Below, piece by piece: positions 44,404-53,372 of a stretch of 64,000 nt of DNA. Source of the DNA: Parapusillimonas sp013416435 (GTDB taxonomy: Bacteria; Pseudomonadota; Gammaproteobacteria; Burkholderiales; Burkholderiaceae_B); NCBI RefSeq assembly GCF_052180245.1, contig NZ_CP197474.1, positions 930,001 through 994,000 on the forward strand. Reading direction: 5' to 3'. The position numbers and the translations under genes are program-made. Under the pieces are notes generated by a model. The model searched no databases, was not told where the DNA came from, and saw only the letters and a list, made by a program, of their open reading frames with translations. Within the stretch, counting starts at the first letter, position 1. Each line of letters begins with the position of its first letter.

Positions 44404-46050
44404 TTAGAAACCGCCCATGCCACCCATGCCGCCCATACCGCCCATGTCGGGCATGGCGGCGGCTGGCTTGTCTTCCACGATTTCAGCCACGGCGACTTCG
44501 GTCGTGAGCAACAGGCTGGCAACCGATGCCGCGTTTTGCAGCGCGGTGCGGGTTACCTTGGTGGGATCCAGAACGCCTTGCTCGACCAGGTCACCGTACT
44601 CGCCGGTGGCGGCGTTGTAGCCGTAGTTGCCCTGGCCGTTCGCCACGTTGTTGACCACGACGCTCGGCTCGTCGCCGGCGTTGGCAACGATGGTGCGCAG
44701 AGGCGCTTCGATGGCGCGCAGGATCAGCTTGACGCCGGCGTCCTGATCTGCGTTGTCACCCTTGACGGCCTGCACCGCTGCCTTGGCGCGGATCAGAGCA
44801 ACGCCACCGCCGGGAACAATGCCTTCTTCCACTGCGGCGCGGGTTGCGTGCAGCGCGTCTTCGACGCGTGCTTTCTTTTCCTTCATTTCGACTTCGGTCG
44901 CCGCGCCAACGCGGATCACGGCAACGCCGCCGGCCAGCTTGGCCACGCGCTCTTGCAGCTTTTCACGGTCGTAGTCGGACGTGGCTTCTTCGATCTGGAC
45001 GCGGATTTGCTTGACGCGCGCTTCGATCGACTTGCCGTCGCCGGCGCCGTCGATGATGGTGGTGTTTTCCTTGGCAACTTCGATGCGCTTGGCCTGGCCC
45101 AGGTCTTCCAGGGTGGCTTTTTCGAGCGACATGCCGGTTTCTTCGGAGATAACCACGCCGCCGGTCAGGATGGCGATGTCTTCCAGCATGGCCTTGCGAC
45201 GGTCGCCAAAGCCGGGGGCCTTGACGGCTGTTGTCTTCAGGATGCCGCGGATGTTATTGACAACCAGGGTGGCCAGCGCTTCGCCTTCGACGTCTTCAGC
45301 CACGATCAGCAGAGGACGGCTGGACTTGGCGACTTGCTCCAGCACGGGCAACAGGTCACGGATGTTGCTGATCTTCTTGTCGAAAATCAGGATGTACGGA
45401 TCGTCCAGGACGGCGACTTGCTTGTCCGGGTTGTTGATGAAGTAGGGCGACAGGTAGCCGCGGTCGAATTGCATGCCTTCGACGACGTCCAGTTCATTTT
45501 CGAGCGACTTGCCGTCTTCGACGGTGATGACGCCTTCCTTGCCGACCTTGTCCATTGCGTTGGCAATGATTTCACCGATGGAGGAGTCGCTGTTGGCCGA
45601 GATGGAGCCTACCTGGGCGATTTCCTTGCTGGTGGTGCAAGGCTTGGACAGCTTCTTCAGTTCTTCGACGGCAACGGCGACAGCCTTGTCGATGCCGCGC
45701 TTCAGGTCCATGGGGTTGATGCCGGCGGCCACGTACTTCAGGCCTTCTTCGACGACGGCCTGCGCCAGAACGGTGGCAGTGGTGGTGCCGTCGCCGGCGT
45801 TGTCGGAGGTCTTGGAAGCGACTTCCTTGACCAGTTGGGCGCCGATGTTTTCGAATTTGTCTTTCAGTTCGATTTCCTTGGCAACCGACACGCCGTCCTT
45901 GGTGACGGTGGGGGCGCCGAAAGAGCGATCGAGCACGACGTTGCGGCCTTTGGGGCCCAACGTGGTCTTAACAGCGTTGGCGAGAGTGTTTACGCCACGG
46001 ACGATGCGCACGCGCGCGTCATCGCCGAACAGTACTTGCTTAGCAGCCAT
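44404..46050 (-). CDS. groL: Chaperonin GroEL
   Basis: A 548-residue chaperonin subunit. It is full length with the family landmarks: MAAKQVLFGDDARVRIVRGVN, the ATP-binding TLGPKGRNVVLD and AGDGTTTATVLAQA, AAVEEGIVPGGGVALIRA, and the C-terminal GGM repeat tail (GGMGGMGGMGGF). It works with GroES in a double ring to fold proteins. It follows groES on the minus strand after a gap of about 31 bases and shares its CIRCE-controlled promoter. Confidence 0.98.
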   Translation of the reverse strand: MAAKQVLFGDDARVRIVRGVNTLANAVKTTLGPKGRNVVLDRSFGAPTVTKDGVSVAKEIELKDKFENIGAQLVKEVASKTSDNAGDGTTTATVLAQAVVEEGLKYVAAGINPMDLKRGIDKAVAVAVEELKKLSKPCTTSKEIAQVGSISANSDSSIGEIIANAMDKVGKEGVITVEDGKSLENELDVVEGMQFDRGYLSPYFINNPDKQVAVLDDPYILIFDKKISNIRDLLPVLEQVAKSSRPLLIVAEDVEGEALATLVVNNIRGILKTTAVKAPGFGDRRKAMLEDIAILTGGVVISEETGMSLEKATLEDLGQAKRIEVAKENTTIIDGAGDGKSIEARVKQIRVQIEEATSDYDREKLQERVAKLAGGVAVIRVGAATEVEMKEKKARVEDALHATRAAVEEGIVPGGGVALIRAKAAVQAVKGDNADQDAGVKLILRAIEAPLRTIVANAGDEPSVVVNNVANGQGNYGYNAATGEYGDLVEQGVLDPTKVTRTALQNAASVASLLLTTEVAVAEIVEDKPAAAMPDMGGMGGMGGMGGF

Positions 46051-46081
46051 TGTCTAATTCCTTGTTTGATTCGGTATCTGA

Positions 46082-46369
46082 TTACTGGACCACGGCGAGA
46101 ATTTCTTCTTCGCGGATGACGAGCAGTTCTTCACCGTCGACTTTGACGGCCTGGCCGGCGTACTTGCCGAACAGAACCTTGTCACCGACTTTCAGGTCTA
46201 CAGGAAGCACTTTGCCGTCTTCCGTCTTTTTGCCGGGACCGACAGCCACGACTTCGCCCTGATCGGGCTTTTCGGCGGCGCTTTCAGGGATGACGATACC
46301 CGAGGCGGTAGTGCGCTCGTTGTCCAGACGCTTGACGATCACGCGATCGTGCAAAGGACGCAGTGCCAT
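46082..46369 (-). CDS. groS: Co-chaperonin GroES
   Basis: A 95-residue co-chaperonin, the lid of the GroEL ring. The start at 46369 gives MALRPLHDRVIVKRLDNE; the mobile loop is ERTTASGIVIPESAAEKPDQG and the C-terminus is VDGEELLVIREEEILAVVQ. A GGAG ribosome site precedes the start. A CIRCE element and a sigma-70-like promoter lie upstream. Confidence 0.98.
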   Translation of the reverse strand: MALRPLHDRVIVKRLDNERTTASGIVIPESAAEKPDQGEVVAVGPGKKTEDGKVLPVDLKVGDKVLFGKYAGQAVKVDGEELLVIREEEILAVVQ

Positions 46370-46420
46370 GGAGGAACTCCTGTTCAATAGTAATTAATCA
46401 AAAAAAGGCGGGGGACGTTG

Positions 46421-46447
46421 TTAGCACTCATCCCCTTCGAGTGCTAA
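46421..46447. promoter_or_regulatory. CIRCE element (HrcA operator) for groES-groL
   Basis: TTAGCACTC, nine bases, GAGTGCTAA: an exact match to the CIRCE consensus, 52 bases upstream of the groES start and directly downstream of the -10 box. HrcA binding here represses the operon and heat relieves it. No hrcA gene is in the window. Confidence 0.96.
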
Positions 46448-46474
46448 TTATAAGGACGAAGTTTTATTCTTCAA
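46447..46474 (-). promoter_or_regulatory. Sigma-70-type promoter of groES-groL
   Basis: On the minus strand TTGAAG (-35, at 46474-46469) and TATAAT (-10, at 46452-46447) are 16 bases apart. The start site would fall within CIRCE, so HrcA would block initiation. A heat-shock sigma-32 consensus was not recognised. Confidence 0.8.
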
Positions 46475-46749
46475 GAGGGGCGGTAAGTTTTGTTACATTT
46501 GAGTCGCTCCTGGTGTCCATGTCGAACGCCACTGAGGTTTGAACTTCCGCCACTCAGTTCTGAACTCCGAAAAATGGCTAGATCTAGCGCTGTTGCGTGT
46601 TTCAGGGCAAAAATGGGGTTGGGGTGGGATTCAGAAACGGGGCGTTTCTATTGTTTTTGCTGCCTGGAATGTATAGGCAGTGCCTCGTTGGCCCATGACA
46701 ATCCTAATGATCTACTTGGCGTTAACTCAGCTTATATGGAGGGCGTGGC
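46475..46749. other. Gene-free stretch upstream of the antitoxin remnant
   Basis: About 275 bases with no credible gene. The part around 46540-46575 (CCACTCAGTTCTGAACT) resembles 47373-47392 (CCACTCAGTTTGGAGTTT) on the far side of the IS remnant, in the same orientation, which suggests debris of mobile elements on both sides. Confidence 0.4.
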
Positions 46750-46966
46750 ATGAAGATGACAACCAAGGTGCTGACCGCACATGTGCCGCTCCATCTTGCC
46801 GACAAGGTGGACAAGATGGCGGCGCGACTTGGACGTTCACGCGGCTGGGTCATCCAGCAGGCCCTGGTCGCTTGGATCGCTCAGGAAGAAGAACGGGATC
46901 GGCTCACCTACGAGGCGTTGGCCGATGTGGATGCAGGTCGGAGCATTGAACATCAGGCGGTGAAAT
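46750..46966 (+). pseudogene. Ribbon-helix-helix (CopG-type) antitoxin, 3' end replaced by an IS remnant
   Basis: The first 72 codons read as a ribbon-helix-helix protein (TTKVLTAHVPLHLADKVDKMAARLGRSRGWVIQQALVAWIAQEEE, then YEALADVDAGRSIEHQAVK). A GGAGGG site precedes the ATG. After about codon 72 the frame runs into the complement of a transposase fragment and continues to 47238 as a chimera of 162 codons. The antitoxin's own C-terminus and any toxin gene that followed are gone. Confidence 0.7.
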
Positions 46967-47217
46967 ATCGCGGCCGTCTGAATCACTGCAGTCAGTTTGG
47001 CTTTGGCATCCCACTGATCCGCCTGCGTCGACTTCTTGGGCACAATAAATCCCTTGGCTCGAAACTGCTTCTTCCAATTATAGAGACTTGCCTGCGAGAT
47101 GCCGGTTTCACGGCTCACGGCGGCCACCGTCTGATTGTGCGGGGGCATCAACTTTCTGACCACCTGTTCTTTGAATTCTGCGCTGTAGCTGGGCACTGCT
47201 TCACTCCATCCGCTCAC
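46966..47217 (-). pseudogene. Transposase orfA fragment (IS3-type, HTH part only)
   Basis: On the minus strand a frame opens with VPSYSAEFKEQVVRKLMPP, then VAAVSRETGISQASLYNWKKQFRAKG, the helix-turn-helix of an IS3-group OrfA protein, and breaks off at AVIQTAAI, about 85 residues in. GTG codons at 47217 or 47196 could start it. The rest of the element is missing. A likely IS terminus (TGTCACAATAGATGTCC on the minus strand) lies near 47240-47256. Confidence 0.75.
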
Positions 47218-47521
47218 TCAAAAACTCAAATCAACTGAGCGGACATCTATTGTGACAGAGGGGGCAGGACCTGGCCGAGAAGATACGAAAGCTCGCGGGC
47301 AACACGTCCGTGGATACGCCGCTGCCCGAAACACGCATCGGCCTGGGTTGTCCAGACTGAAAATCGACATTCCACTCAGTTTGGAGTTTTGTCACTCGGG
47401 AAAATGGCGGATGGCGGCCCGGCCCCTTCACGAAGAATGTTCCAAAAGCAGTTATCGAGCGTAGAATCAGAACGCCCTCCGCAATTGCAGAGGGTCAGTA
47501 AGCCCAATCAAGGAGACGACA
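47218..47521. other. Gene-free stretch with an IS end and gene debris
   Basis: The stretch holds the presumed IS end near 47256, then an unrecognised open fragment (about 47273-47362, containing LAEKIRKLAGNTSVDTPLPE) ending in TGA, then non-coding sequence. The promoter of the sugar dehydrogenase gene must lie in its last part; the ribosome site is AAGGAGACGA just before 47522. Confidence 0.45.
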
Positions 47522-48805
47522 ATGCAGCGCATTAAGAAATGTGTATCAGCAGTTGTAGTCGGACTGGCGTTCGGCGCGCTATCAAGCGGCGTGATCGCGC
47601 AGGGTCAGGGGAAGGTTCCGGACAACATTGAAAAGCTCATGAACATGGGCACGACAGGCGCCTCGCTGGATATCGAGTCCATCCCGCAAACAGGTGATCG
47701 TGCCGAGGCAATCAAGCGCATTCTCAAGAACATCAAGCTTCCCGAGGGATTCGCGATCAGCCTCTATGCCATTGTGCCCGATGCCCGGCACATGGCGGTC
47801 GGGCCCTCGACCGGCGTCGTGTTTGTCGGCACTCGGAAAAACAAGATCTGGTCGGTAACAGACCGGACCAAGAGCCGCGTAGCAGACGACGTGAAGCGTT
47901 TCGCGCCTTCCGTAAGCTTCAAGGTGCCGAACGGATTGTGCTTTTCCAAGGACGGCTTTCTGTACAGTGTCGAGCACAACCGCGTGCTCGTGTTTCCGGC
48001 AGCCGAGTTCTTCTATGAAGGGCCGGATGTCGCCGCAGGCATTGTCGTCCCGCAAGGCGAGCTCATACCGGTGGCTGAAGAAAGCTTCAACCACGGCGCA
48101 CGCACCTGCCGCATCGGTCCGGACAACAAGCTGTACATCACGCTCGGCAATCCATACAACGTGCCGCCCAAGGAGAAACTCGAGCTTTACGACAAGACCG
48201 GCATGATGGGCATCTTACGGATGGACGCAGACGGCAAGAACCGCGAGGTCTTTGCATACGGGGTCCGTAATTCGGTTGGTATGGATTTCAACCCCAAGGA
48301 CAAGGTGCTCTGGTTCTCCGACAACCAGGTGGATGGCATGGGAGACGATATTCCACCGGGCGAGCTGAACCGCGCGCCCCAGGCCGGCCAGAATTTTGGC
48401 TTCCCGTATTACGGGGGCGGCAAAATACGCACGGTGGAGTTCAAGGATGCCGACCCGCCCGCCGACGTGGTGTTCCCTCAGGTCGAAACGGACGCCCACG
48501 CCGCTGACCTCGGCATTCACTTTGCCAAAGGCGAGATGTTTCCCGAAAAATATCGCACTGGCTTGTTTTCGGCTCAGCATGGGTCGTGGAACCGAACCAC
48601 GCCTATCGGCGCGCGCATCCTCTTCACGAGCTTGAAAGAAGACGGCACGGCCGGCGAGACGGAGATCTTTGCGGAAGGCTGGCTGAGCGACAAGAACGAG
48701 TACCTCGGTCGCCCCGTCGACGTCGCCTTTCTGCCCGACGGCTCCATGCTGGTCTCGGATGACATGGTGGGCGCCATTTATCGGGTCGCGTATGAAGGGA
48801 AGTAG
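47522..48805 (+). CDS. PQQ-type sugar (sorbosone-like) dehydrogenase, periplasmic
   Basis: A 427-residue exported enzyme with a clear signal peptide (CVSAVVVGLAFGALSSGVIAQ). The six-bladed propeller fold of the GDH/sorbosone dehydrogenase family is suggested by repeated blade motifs: ARHMAVGPSTGVVFVGTRKNKIW, PNGLCFSKDGFLYSVEHNRV, RTCRIGPDNKLYITLGNPYN, YGVRNSVGMDFNPKDKVLWFSDNQ, and AQHGSWNRTTPIGARI near the PQQ site. It would oxidise a sugar or alcohol in the periplasm. The overlapping cytochrome c gene is the likely electron acceptor. No PQQ synthesis genes are present here. Confidence 0.85.
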   Translation: MQRIKKCVSAVVVGLAFGALSSGVIAQGQGKVPDNIEKLMNMGTTGASLDIESIPQTGDRAEAIKRILKNIKLPEGFAISLYAIVPDARHMAVGPSTGVVFVGTRKNKIWSVTDRTKSRVADDVKRFAPSVSFKVPNGLCFSKDGFLYSVEHNRVLVFPAAEFFYEGPDVAAGIVVPQGELIPVAEESFNHGARTCRIGPDNKLYITLGNPYNVPPKEKLELYDKTGMMGILRMDADGKNREVFAYGVRNSVGMDFNPKDKVLWFSDNQVDGMGDDIPPGELNRAPQAGQNFGFPYYGGGKIRTVEFKDADPPADVVFPQVETDAHAADLGIHFAKGEMFPEKYRTGLFSAQHGSWNRTTPIGARILFTSLKEDGTAGETEIFAEGWLSDKNEYLGRPVDVAFLPDGSMLVSDDMVGAIYRVAYEGK

Positions 48806-49178
48806 CAGCATCCGGCGGCCGGCTGGGAGCGGCGATGGCAGATTCGCTCCCAGGTGGCGCGGCTCGGTCTCGATCTTCGTTGGTCTTGGCTTGGCCGGCC
48901 TGGCCTCGCCCTCCTGGAGCGGGGATATCGAGGCCGGTCGGGCCAAGTCCATGCAATGTGCGGTGTGTCACGGCGCCAAGGGTATTGCAACGGCCCCCGA
49001 CGCACCCAATCTCGCCGGCCAGAACGAAATGTACCTGGTGAAAGCGCTGAAGGATTTCAAATCCAAGGCGCGCGAGGACGAGGTGATGAACCTCATGGCG
49101 GCCGGCCTCAGCGACGACGACATGGCCAACCTCGCAGCTTACTACCAGAGCATGGAGATACAGCTCAAGACGCCATGA
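48792..49178 (+). CDS. Class I cytochrome c, partner of the dehydrogenase
   Basis: A 128-residue exported cytochrome with an N-terminal hydrophobic segment (SVSIFVGLGLAGLASPSWSG), one heme-binding CxxCH (MQCAVCHGAKG) and a later methionine ligand candidate in EDEVMNLMAAGLSDDDMANLAAYYQSM, similar to cytochrome c4/c553 domains. The start at 48792 lies within the end of the dehydrogenase gene, a 14-base overlap, so the two are coupled. The signal region is longer and more basic than usual, so a later start cannot be ruled out. Confidence 0.85.
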   Translation: MKGSSSIRRPAGSGDGRFAPRWRGSVSIFVGLGLAGLASPSWSGDIEAGRAKSMQCAVCHGAKGIATAPDAPNLAGQNEMYLVKALKDFKSKAREDEVMNLMAAGLSDDDMANLAAYYQSMEIQLKTP

Positions 49179-49185
49179 TAATCAC

Positions 49186-49212
49186 GGGGTCAGACCCAAT
49201 GGGTCTGACCCC
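49186..49212. repeat. Single palindromic repeat copy (shortened)
   Basis: The copy has arms GGGGTCAGACCC and GGGTCTGACCCC around AAT, the same symmetric trimming as the copy at 31342. It lies between the cytochrome c gene and the MFS gene, both on the plus strand. Confidence 0.95.
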
Positions 49213-49233
49213 TCGGCCCAGAAGAAGAAAAGA

Positions 49234-50451
49234 ATGATCGCTGAACCCAATGTCGGTGTTGCAGTCAGGTTGGGAATCGCACAAACCTTGGCCTGGGCCT
49301 CGTCCTATTATCTGCCCGCGATGCTGGCGGAAGCGATGGCGCGCGATCTCGGCATCTCGGTCGCCATGGTATTTGCCGCCTTCAGCGCTGCCCTCATTGT
49401 TTCCGCGGTGTTGGGTCCGTACGCCGGCCGCCTCATCGATCGTTCCGGAGGACGGCCCGTGCTGGCCGCATCCAGCGTCATATTTGCGCTGGGACTGGCG
49501 GGACTGGGCCTTGCCGAAGGCCCGGCGGGCATGTTTTCGGCGTGGCTGATCATAGGTATAGGAATGGGCTGCGGCCTGTACGAGGCGGCATTTTCCGCTC
49601 TTGTCGCGCTCTATGGAACCAGGTCGCGCGGCGTCATTACCGGCATCACGCTGATTGCGGGCTTCGCCAGCACGGTCGGCTGGCCGCTTTCCAGCTATCT
49701 GGAACTGCAGATTGGATGGCGGGGGGCATGCTTTGCCTGGGCGGCGCTCCATCTGACTTTGGGGCTGGCACTCAATCTCAGCCTGCCCAGGCTGGCGGCG
49801 CCCGGCCGCGCCGACGCCGCAGCGGCGGAGGACGATTTCGCGGATGACACGGCAACGCCGTCCCGAAACGCGCATCGCTGGGCCTCGATCGCGCTTTCCT
49901 TTGTATTCGCGGCCACCTGGTTCATCAGCACCGCAATGGCCGCGCACTTGCCAAGACTGCTGCAGGCCGGTGGTGCGACCTTGGCCACTGCCGTCATGGT
50001 GGGAGCGCTCATCGGCCCGGCGCAGGTGGCGGCGCGTTTATTGGAATTCGGATTTCTGCGCAACATACATCCGCTGCTTTCAGCTCGTCTTGCCGCGGCG
50101 CTGCATCCCATCGGCGCGCTCGCCTTCGGGGCCATCGGCGCACCCGCTGCCGCGGCGTTCGGCATCCTGCATGGCGCGGGTAACGGTATCTTGACGATCG
50201 CCAAGGGTACGTTGCCGCTGGTGATCTTCGGGCCGGCCGGCTACGGCAGCCGCCAGGGCCTGCTCATGGTGCCCGCGCGCATCGCCCAGGCCATGGCGCC
50301 ATGGCTTTTCGGCATTTGCCTCGAAGCATTCGGCGTACGGGCATTATGGCTTTCTTCCGCCATTGCTTTAGGAGCGCTGCTCGTGCTGATGGCTCTGCCT
50401 GCCGGACTCTCTGCGAGTTCGCGTCGCGCCGACGGCCGCGCGCATCAGTAG
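49234..50451 (+). CDS. Major facilitator superfamily transporter
   Basis: A 405-residue membrane protein with about twelve helices in two bundles, separated by a central cytoplasmic loop (about 190-215, Ala/Asp-rich). The MFS loop 2-3 motif is YAGRLIDRSGGRPVLAAS. The substrate is unknown; the overall type resembles small-molecule or oxalate/formate-group carriers. The last seven bases overlap the convergent ppk2 gene. Confidence 0.85.
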   Translation: MIAEPNVGVAVRLGIAQTLAWASSYYLPAMLAEAMARDLGISVAMVFAAFSAALIVSAVLGPYAGRLIDRSGGRPVLAASSVIFALGLAGLGLAEGPAGMFSAWLIIGIGMGCGLYEAAFSALVALYGTRSRGVITGITLIAGFASTVGWPLSSYLELQIGWRGACFAWAALHLTLGLALNLSLPRLAAPGRADAAAAEDDFADDTATPSRNAHRWASIALSFVFAATWFISTAMAAHLPRLLQAGGATLATAVMVGALIGPAQVAARLLEFGFLRNIHPLLSARLAAALHPIGALAFGAIGAPAAAAFGILHGAGNGILTIAKGTLPLVIFGPAGYGSRQGLLMVPARIAQAMAPWLFGICLEAFGVRALWLSSAIALGALLVLMALPAGLSASSRRADGRAHQ

Positions 50452-51353
50452 ATCGCCGGTACGAACATGTCCGGGGGCAATGGATTCCTGGTGTAGTCCG
50501 GGTGATGTTCGCGAGCAGGCAGGGCGATGGGCTCGTGCACCACTTCGCCGTAGGGAATCTGCGCCAGCAAATGCGATATGCAGTTCAGGCGGGCGCGCTT
50601 CTTGTCCACACCTTCGACTATCCACCAGCGCGCCTCCGGGATGTGGGTGCGCTCGATCATTTCTTCTTTGGCCTTGGTGTAGGCTTCCCAGCGGCGGCGT
50701 GATTCCAGGTCCATGGGCGACAGCTTCCATTGCTTCAACGGGTCATGCATGCGCATCAGAAAGCGGCGGTGCTGTTCATCGTCGCTGATTGAAAACCAGT
50801 ACTTGATCAGCACGATGCCCGAACGAACGAGCATTTTCTCGAACTCCGGCACATCGCGGAAAAACTGCTCGTACTGCTCGTCGGTACAGAAGCCCATGAC
50901 GCGCTCGACGCCGGCACGGTTGTACCAACTGCGATCAAACAGGACGATTTCGCCGCCGGCGGGCAGATGCGAGACATATCGCTGGAAATACCATTGCGTC
51001 TGTTCCCTGTCGTTCGGCGCGGGCAAGGCGGCTACCCGGCAGACCCGGGGGTTGAGCCGCTGCGTGATCCGCTTGATCGCGCCGCCCTTGCCGGCGGCAT
51101 CACGTCCCTCGAAGATGACGACGACTTTCAATCTGTTGGCGACCACCCAGTCCTGAAGCTTGACGAGCTCGCCCTGCAAGCGCAGCAGCTCCCGGAAATA
51201 CAGGCGCCGGTCCATGCCGTCGGCGACCTGATCGTCGCCGGACAGCAAGCGTTCCATGCGCCCGTCGTCCATTTCCATTTCGAGTTCTTCATCGAAGCTG
51301 TCGATCATCTCGGCATAGAGCCGTTGGGTGTGCTCGGATAGATTGTTTGTCAT
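50445..51353 (-). CDS. ppk2: Polyphosphate kinase 2
   Basis: A 302-residue PPK2-family kinase. It has Walker A FEGRDAAGKGGAIKRI, ALPAPNDREQTQWYFQRYVSHLPAGGEIVLFDRSWYNRAGVERVMGFC (lid and Walker B region) and KYWFSISDDEQHRRFLMRMHDPLKQWKLSPMD, all typical of single-domain class I enzymes, which use polyphosphate to phosphorylate nucleoside diphosphates. The start at 51353 (MTNNLSEHTQRLYAEM) was chosen because homologous sequence begins there; the ribosome site is weak. Confidence 0.93.
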   Translation of the reverse strand: MTNNLSEHTQRLYAEMIDSFDEELEMEMDDGRMERLLSGDDQVADGMDRRLYFRELLRLQGELVKLQDWVVANRLKVVVIFEGRDAAGKGGAIKRITQRLNPRVCRVAALPAPNDREQTQWYFQRYVSHLPAGGEIVLFDRSWYNRAGVERVMGFCTDEQYEQFFRDVPEFEKMLVRSGIVLIKYWFSISDDEQHRRFLMRMHDPLKQWKLSPMDLESRRRWEAYTKAKEEMIERTHIPEARWWIVEGVDKKRARLNCISHLLAQIPYGEVVHEPIALPAREHHPDYTRNPLPPDMFVPAIY

Positions 51354-51539
51354 GAGGCGGCGCTTTTCAGGGAGCAGACAGGGATGGACGTGCACCATAT
51401 CAAAGATATATGACGAACATATGGCATGCGGCTGATGTGGATCAACCACGCCGCCTCGCCCGCGCCTGGTCAGCCGTCCAATGGACGGCCAGTGCCGCCT
51501 GCCTTTTAGCGTTAACGGGCCCTAAGCGAATCAGCCCGC

Positions 51540-52436
51540 TCACGGCCGCAGCGGGCCCCCTGCAGGCCGAAGGCATGCCAAAAGCAGCCCTGAGACCACC
51601 AGCGCGATGGAAACAAGGAGCTGCCAGGATGGCGGCTGTCGTGAAATCGCCAGTTCTATGGCCGCGGCGGTCACTGGGCCCAGCGCCTGGAACGCGACCA
51701 CCTGACTGGCGTCGATTTTGGCCAGCGCCCAAAGCCAGCAAAAATAGCCCAGCCCGCTGGATAATCCGATGAAGCCCACATTCAGCCATTGGACGGTGGA
51801 CAGCTCGGGCGCAAGAGGCTCGCCCATGACGAGGCAAAGGCCGGTCAGGAAGACCACCGCTGCGCACATTGCAAGCATGCTGGTGGGCAGGGTGGCATAG
51901 CGCCGCAAATAGGGGCGATAGAGAATGCTGCAGACGGCGCCGATCGCCGTCGCTCCTATCAAGGCGGCGAGCGCCGCGGGGTCCCTCTGCTCGGTGCCGA
52001 CGGCCGGTGACGATGAAAGCAGCAGAAAGCCGACGCCGCAGATTGCCAGCAGCAGGCCGGCCAGCTTCCCCGGGTGGTAGGACTCATGCCGCAAGGCAAT
52101 GGCCAGGCACATGGTGAACAGAGGCATGGTGGAGAACACGAGTGCGCACGTTGCCGCCGAAAGCGTTTCCAATGCATGGTTCAGCAAGACAATCAGTATC
52201 GCAAACTGGAATATCCCGATGATGGCGATGGCGGCGGCGTCCTTGAGCGGGAAGCGCGTGCGCGACGTCAGCAGGACGGGTATGCAAAGCACGCCTAGTC
52301 CGATCAAGTAGCGCAGGAAGGCGAGTGTGGCGGGCGACGCGTCGGGGGATACCACCCGTGTGGACACCATGGCTGCGCCGACGAGCACGCCGGTCGTCGC
52401 GGCGGCGACCGTGGCCGCGCGGTGGCCGGCCGTCAC
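51540..52436 (-). CDS. EamA-family (DMT) transporter
   Basis: A 298-residue membrane protein with ten predicted helices in two EamA repeats; the second contains WLNVGFIGLSSGLGYFCWLWALAKIDASQVVAFQALGPVTAAAIE. The family exports amino acids and metabolites. The start is GTG at 52436, overlapping the stop of the MarR-GNAT gene (GTGA); the much longer upstream frame is its shadow. Coupling to a regulator with an acetyltransferase domain suggests one detoxification or export unit. Confidence 0.85.
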   Translation of the reverse strand: MTAGHRAATVAAATTGVLVGAAMVSTRVVSPDASPATLAFLRYLIGLGVLCIPVLLTSRTRFPLKDAAAIAIIGIFQFAILIVLLNHALETLSAATCALVFSTMPLFTMCLAIALRHESYHPGKLAGLLLAICGVGFLLLSSSPAVGTEQRDPAALAALIGATAIGAVCSILYRPYLRRYATLPTSMLAMCAAVVFLTGLCLVMGEPLAPELSTVQWLNVGFIGLSSGLGYFCWLWALAKIDASQVVAFQALGPVTAAAIELAISRQPPSWQLLVSIALVVSGLLLACLRPAGGPLRP

Positions 52437-53353
52437 AGATCGCGCGCCCAGATCTGGCCGACCAGGTCTTTGCCGAAGCTGTGGTGCGGCTCTTCCTCGA
52501 CGAGGCGAAAGCCCGCGCGTTCGTAGATTCTGCGCGCATCGACCAGCACGCTGTTGGTCCAGAGCATCATCTTCTTGTAGCCTGCCAGCCGGGCGAAGCG
52601 CAGGCACTCATCCACCAGCCGGTGGCCGATGCCCAGACCGCGTGCCGCGGCCTCGACATACAGCAGGCGCAACTTGGCGGTTTCCGAGTCATGCCTGACG
52701 ACAAATGCCGAGCCCGCGACTTTGCCGTCCTTCTCGGCGATCCAGCATCGTTCGCCCGTGGGGTCGTACTCCCTTATATACTTGGCGACGATCTCGGCCA
52801 CCAGCGCCTCGAAGTCGGCATTCCAGCCATATTCCTGCGCGTACAGCGCGCCATGCCGGTGGACCACCCAACCCATGTCGCCCGGTCGCGGATCCCGCAG
52901 CAGATAGTTGGGCGATGCGCCGCCAAGCAACTGCTGGATTTGTTCCATTGCGCCCACCAGCTGCTCTTGCCCGGGTTCCGAAAGCTGCTTCAGCATGGCC
53001 ATGACTTCGTGGCGCGAGGCCTCGTTCAAAGGCGAAAAGGTCTTGCGGCCTTTGACGGTCAATTCCAGCTGCATGATGCGCGCGTCCGCCGCGGAGCGGG
53101 TTTTGACGATCAGCCCCTTCTTTTCGAAACCGGTGATCACCCGGCTCAGATATCCCGCATTCAAGCCCAATTCCCGGCATAGGTCTGACGCCGTGAGCCC
53201 CGAGCGGTGCGCGAGTTCATACAGGATACGCACTTCGGTCAGCGAGAATTCGCTGTTCAAGAGATGTTCATGCAGTACGCCGATCTGGCGCGTATAGAAG
53301 CGGTTGAAACGGCGAATGGTTTCTGCGCGGGCCTGGAGAGCATGGGATGGCAT
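52433..53353 (-). CDS. MarR-type regulator fused to GNAT acetyltransferase
   Basis: A 306-residue two-domain protein. Residues 1-140 are a MarR winged helix (SLTEVRILYELAHRSGLTASDLCRELGLNAGYLSRVITGFEKKGLI); residues 150-306 are a GNAT acetyltransferase with the acetyl-CoA loop (ARGLGIGHRLVDECLRFAR) and NSVLVDARRIYERAGFRLVEEE. Such fusions are known in proteobacteria with unknown acetyl acceptors. The start at 53353 was preferred; upstream codons would run across the operator. It overlaps the EamA gene by GTGA. Confidence 0.9.
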   Translation of the reverse strand: MPSHALQARAETIRRFNRFYTRQIGVLHEHLLNSEFSLTEVRILYELAHRSGLTASDLCRELGLNAGYLSRVITGFEKKGLIVKTRSAADARIMQLELTVKGRKTFSPLNEASRHEVMAMLKQLSEPGQEQLVGAMEQIQQLLGGASPNYLLRDPRPGDMGWVVHRHGALYAQEYGWNADFEALVAEIVAKYIREYDPTGERCWIAEKDGKVAGSAFVVRHDSETAKLRLLYVEAAARGLGIGHRLVDECLRFARLAGYKKMMLWTNSVLVDARRIYERAGFRLVEEEPHHSFGKDLVGQIWARDL

Positions 53354-53372
53354 TTCGGGAGCCGGATGATAT

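Noticed and set aside
44536..46119. Long open frame on the plus strand opposite groL (527 codons)
   Set aside because: It is an antisense shadow of groL caused by strong codon bias; it has no ribosome site or recognisable domain.
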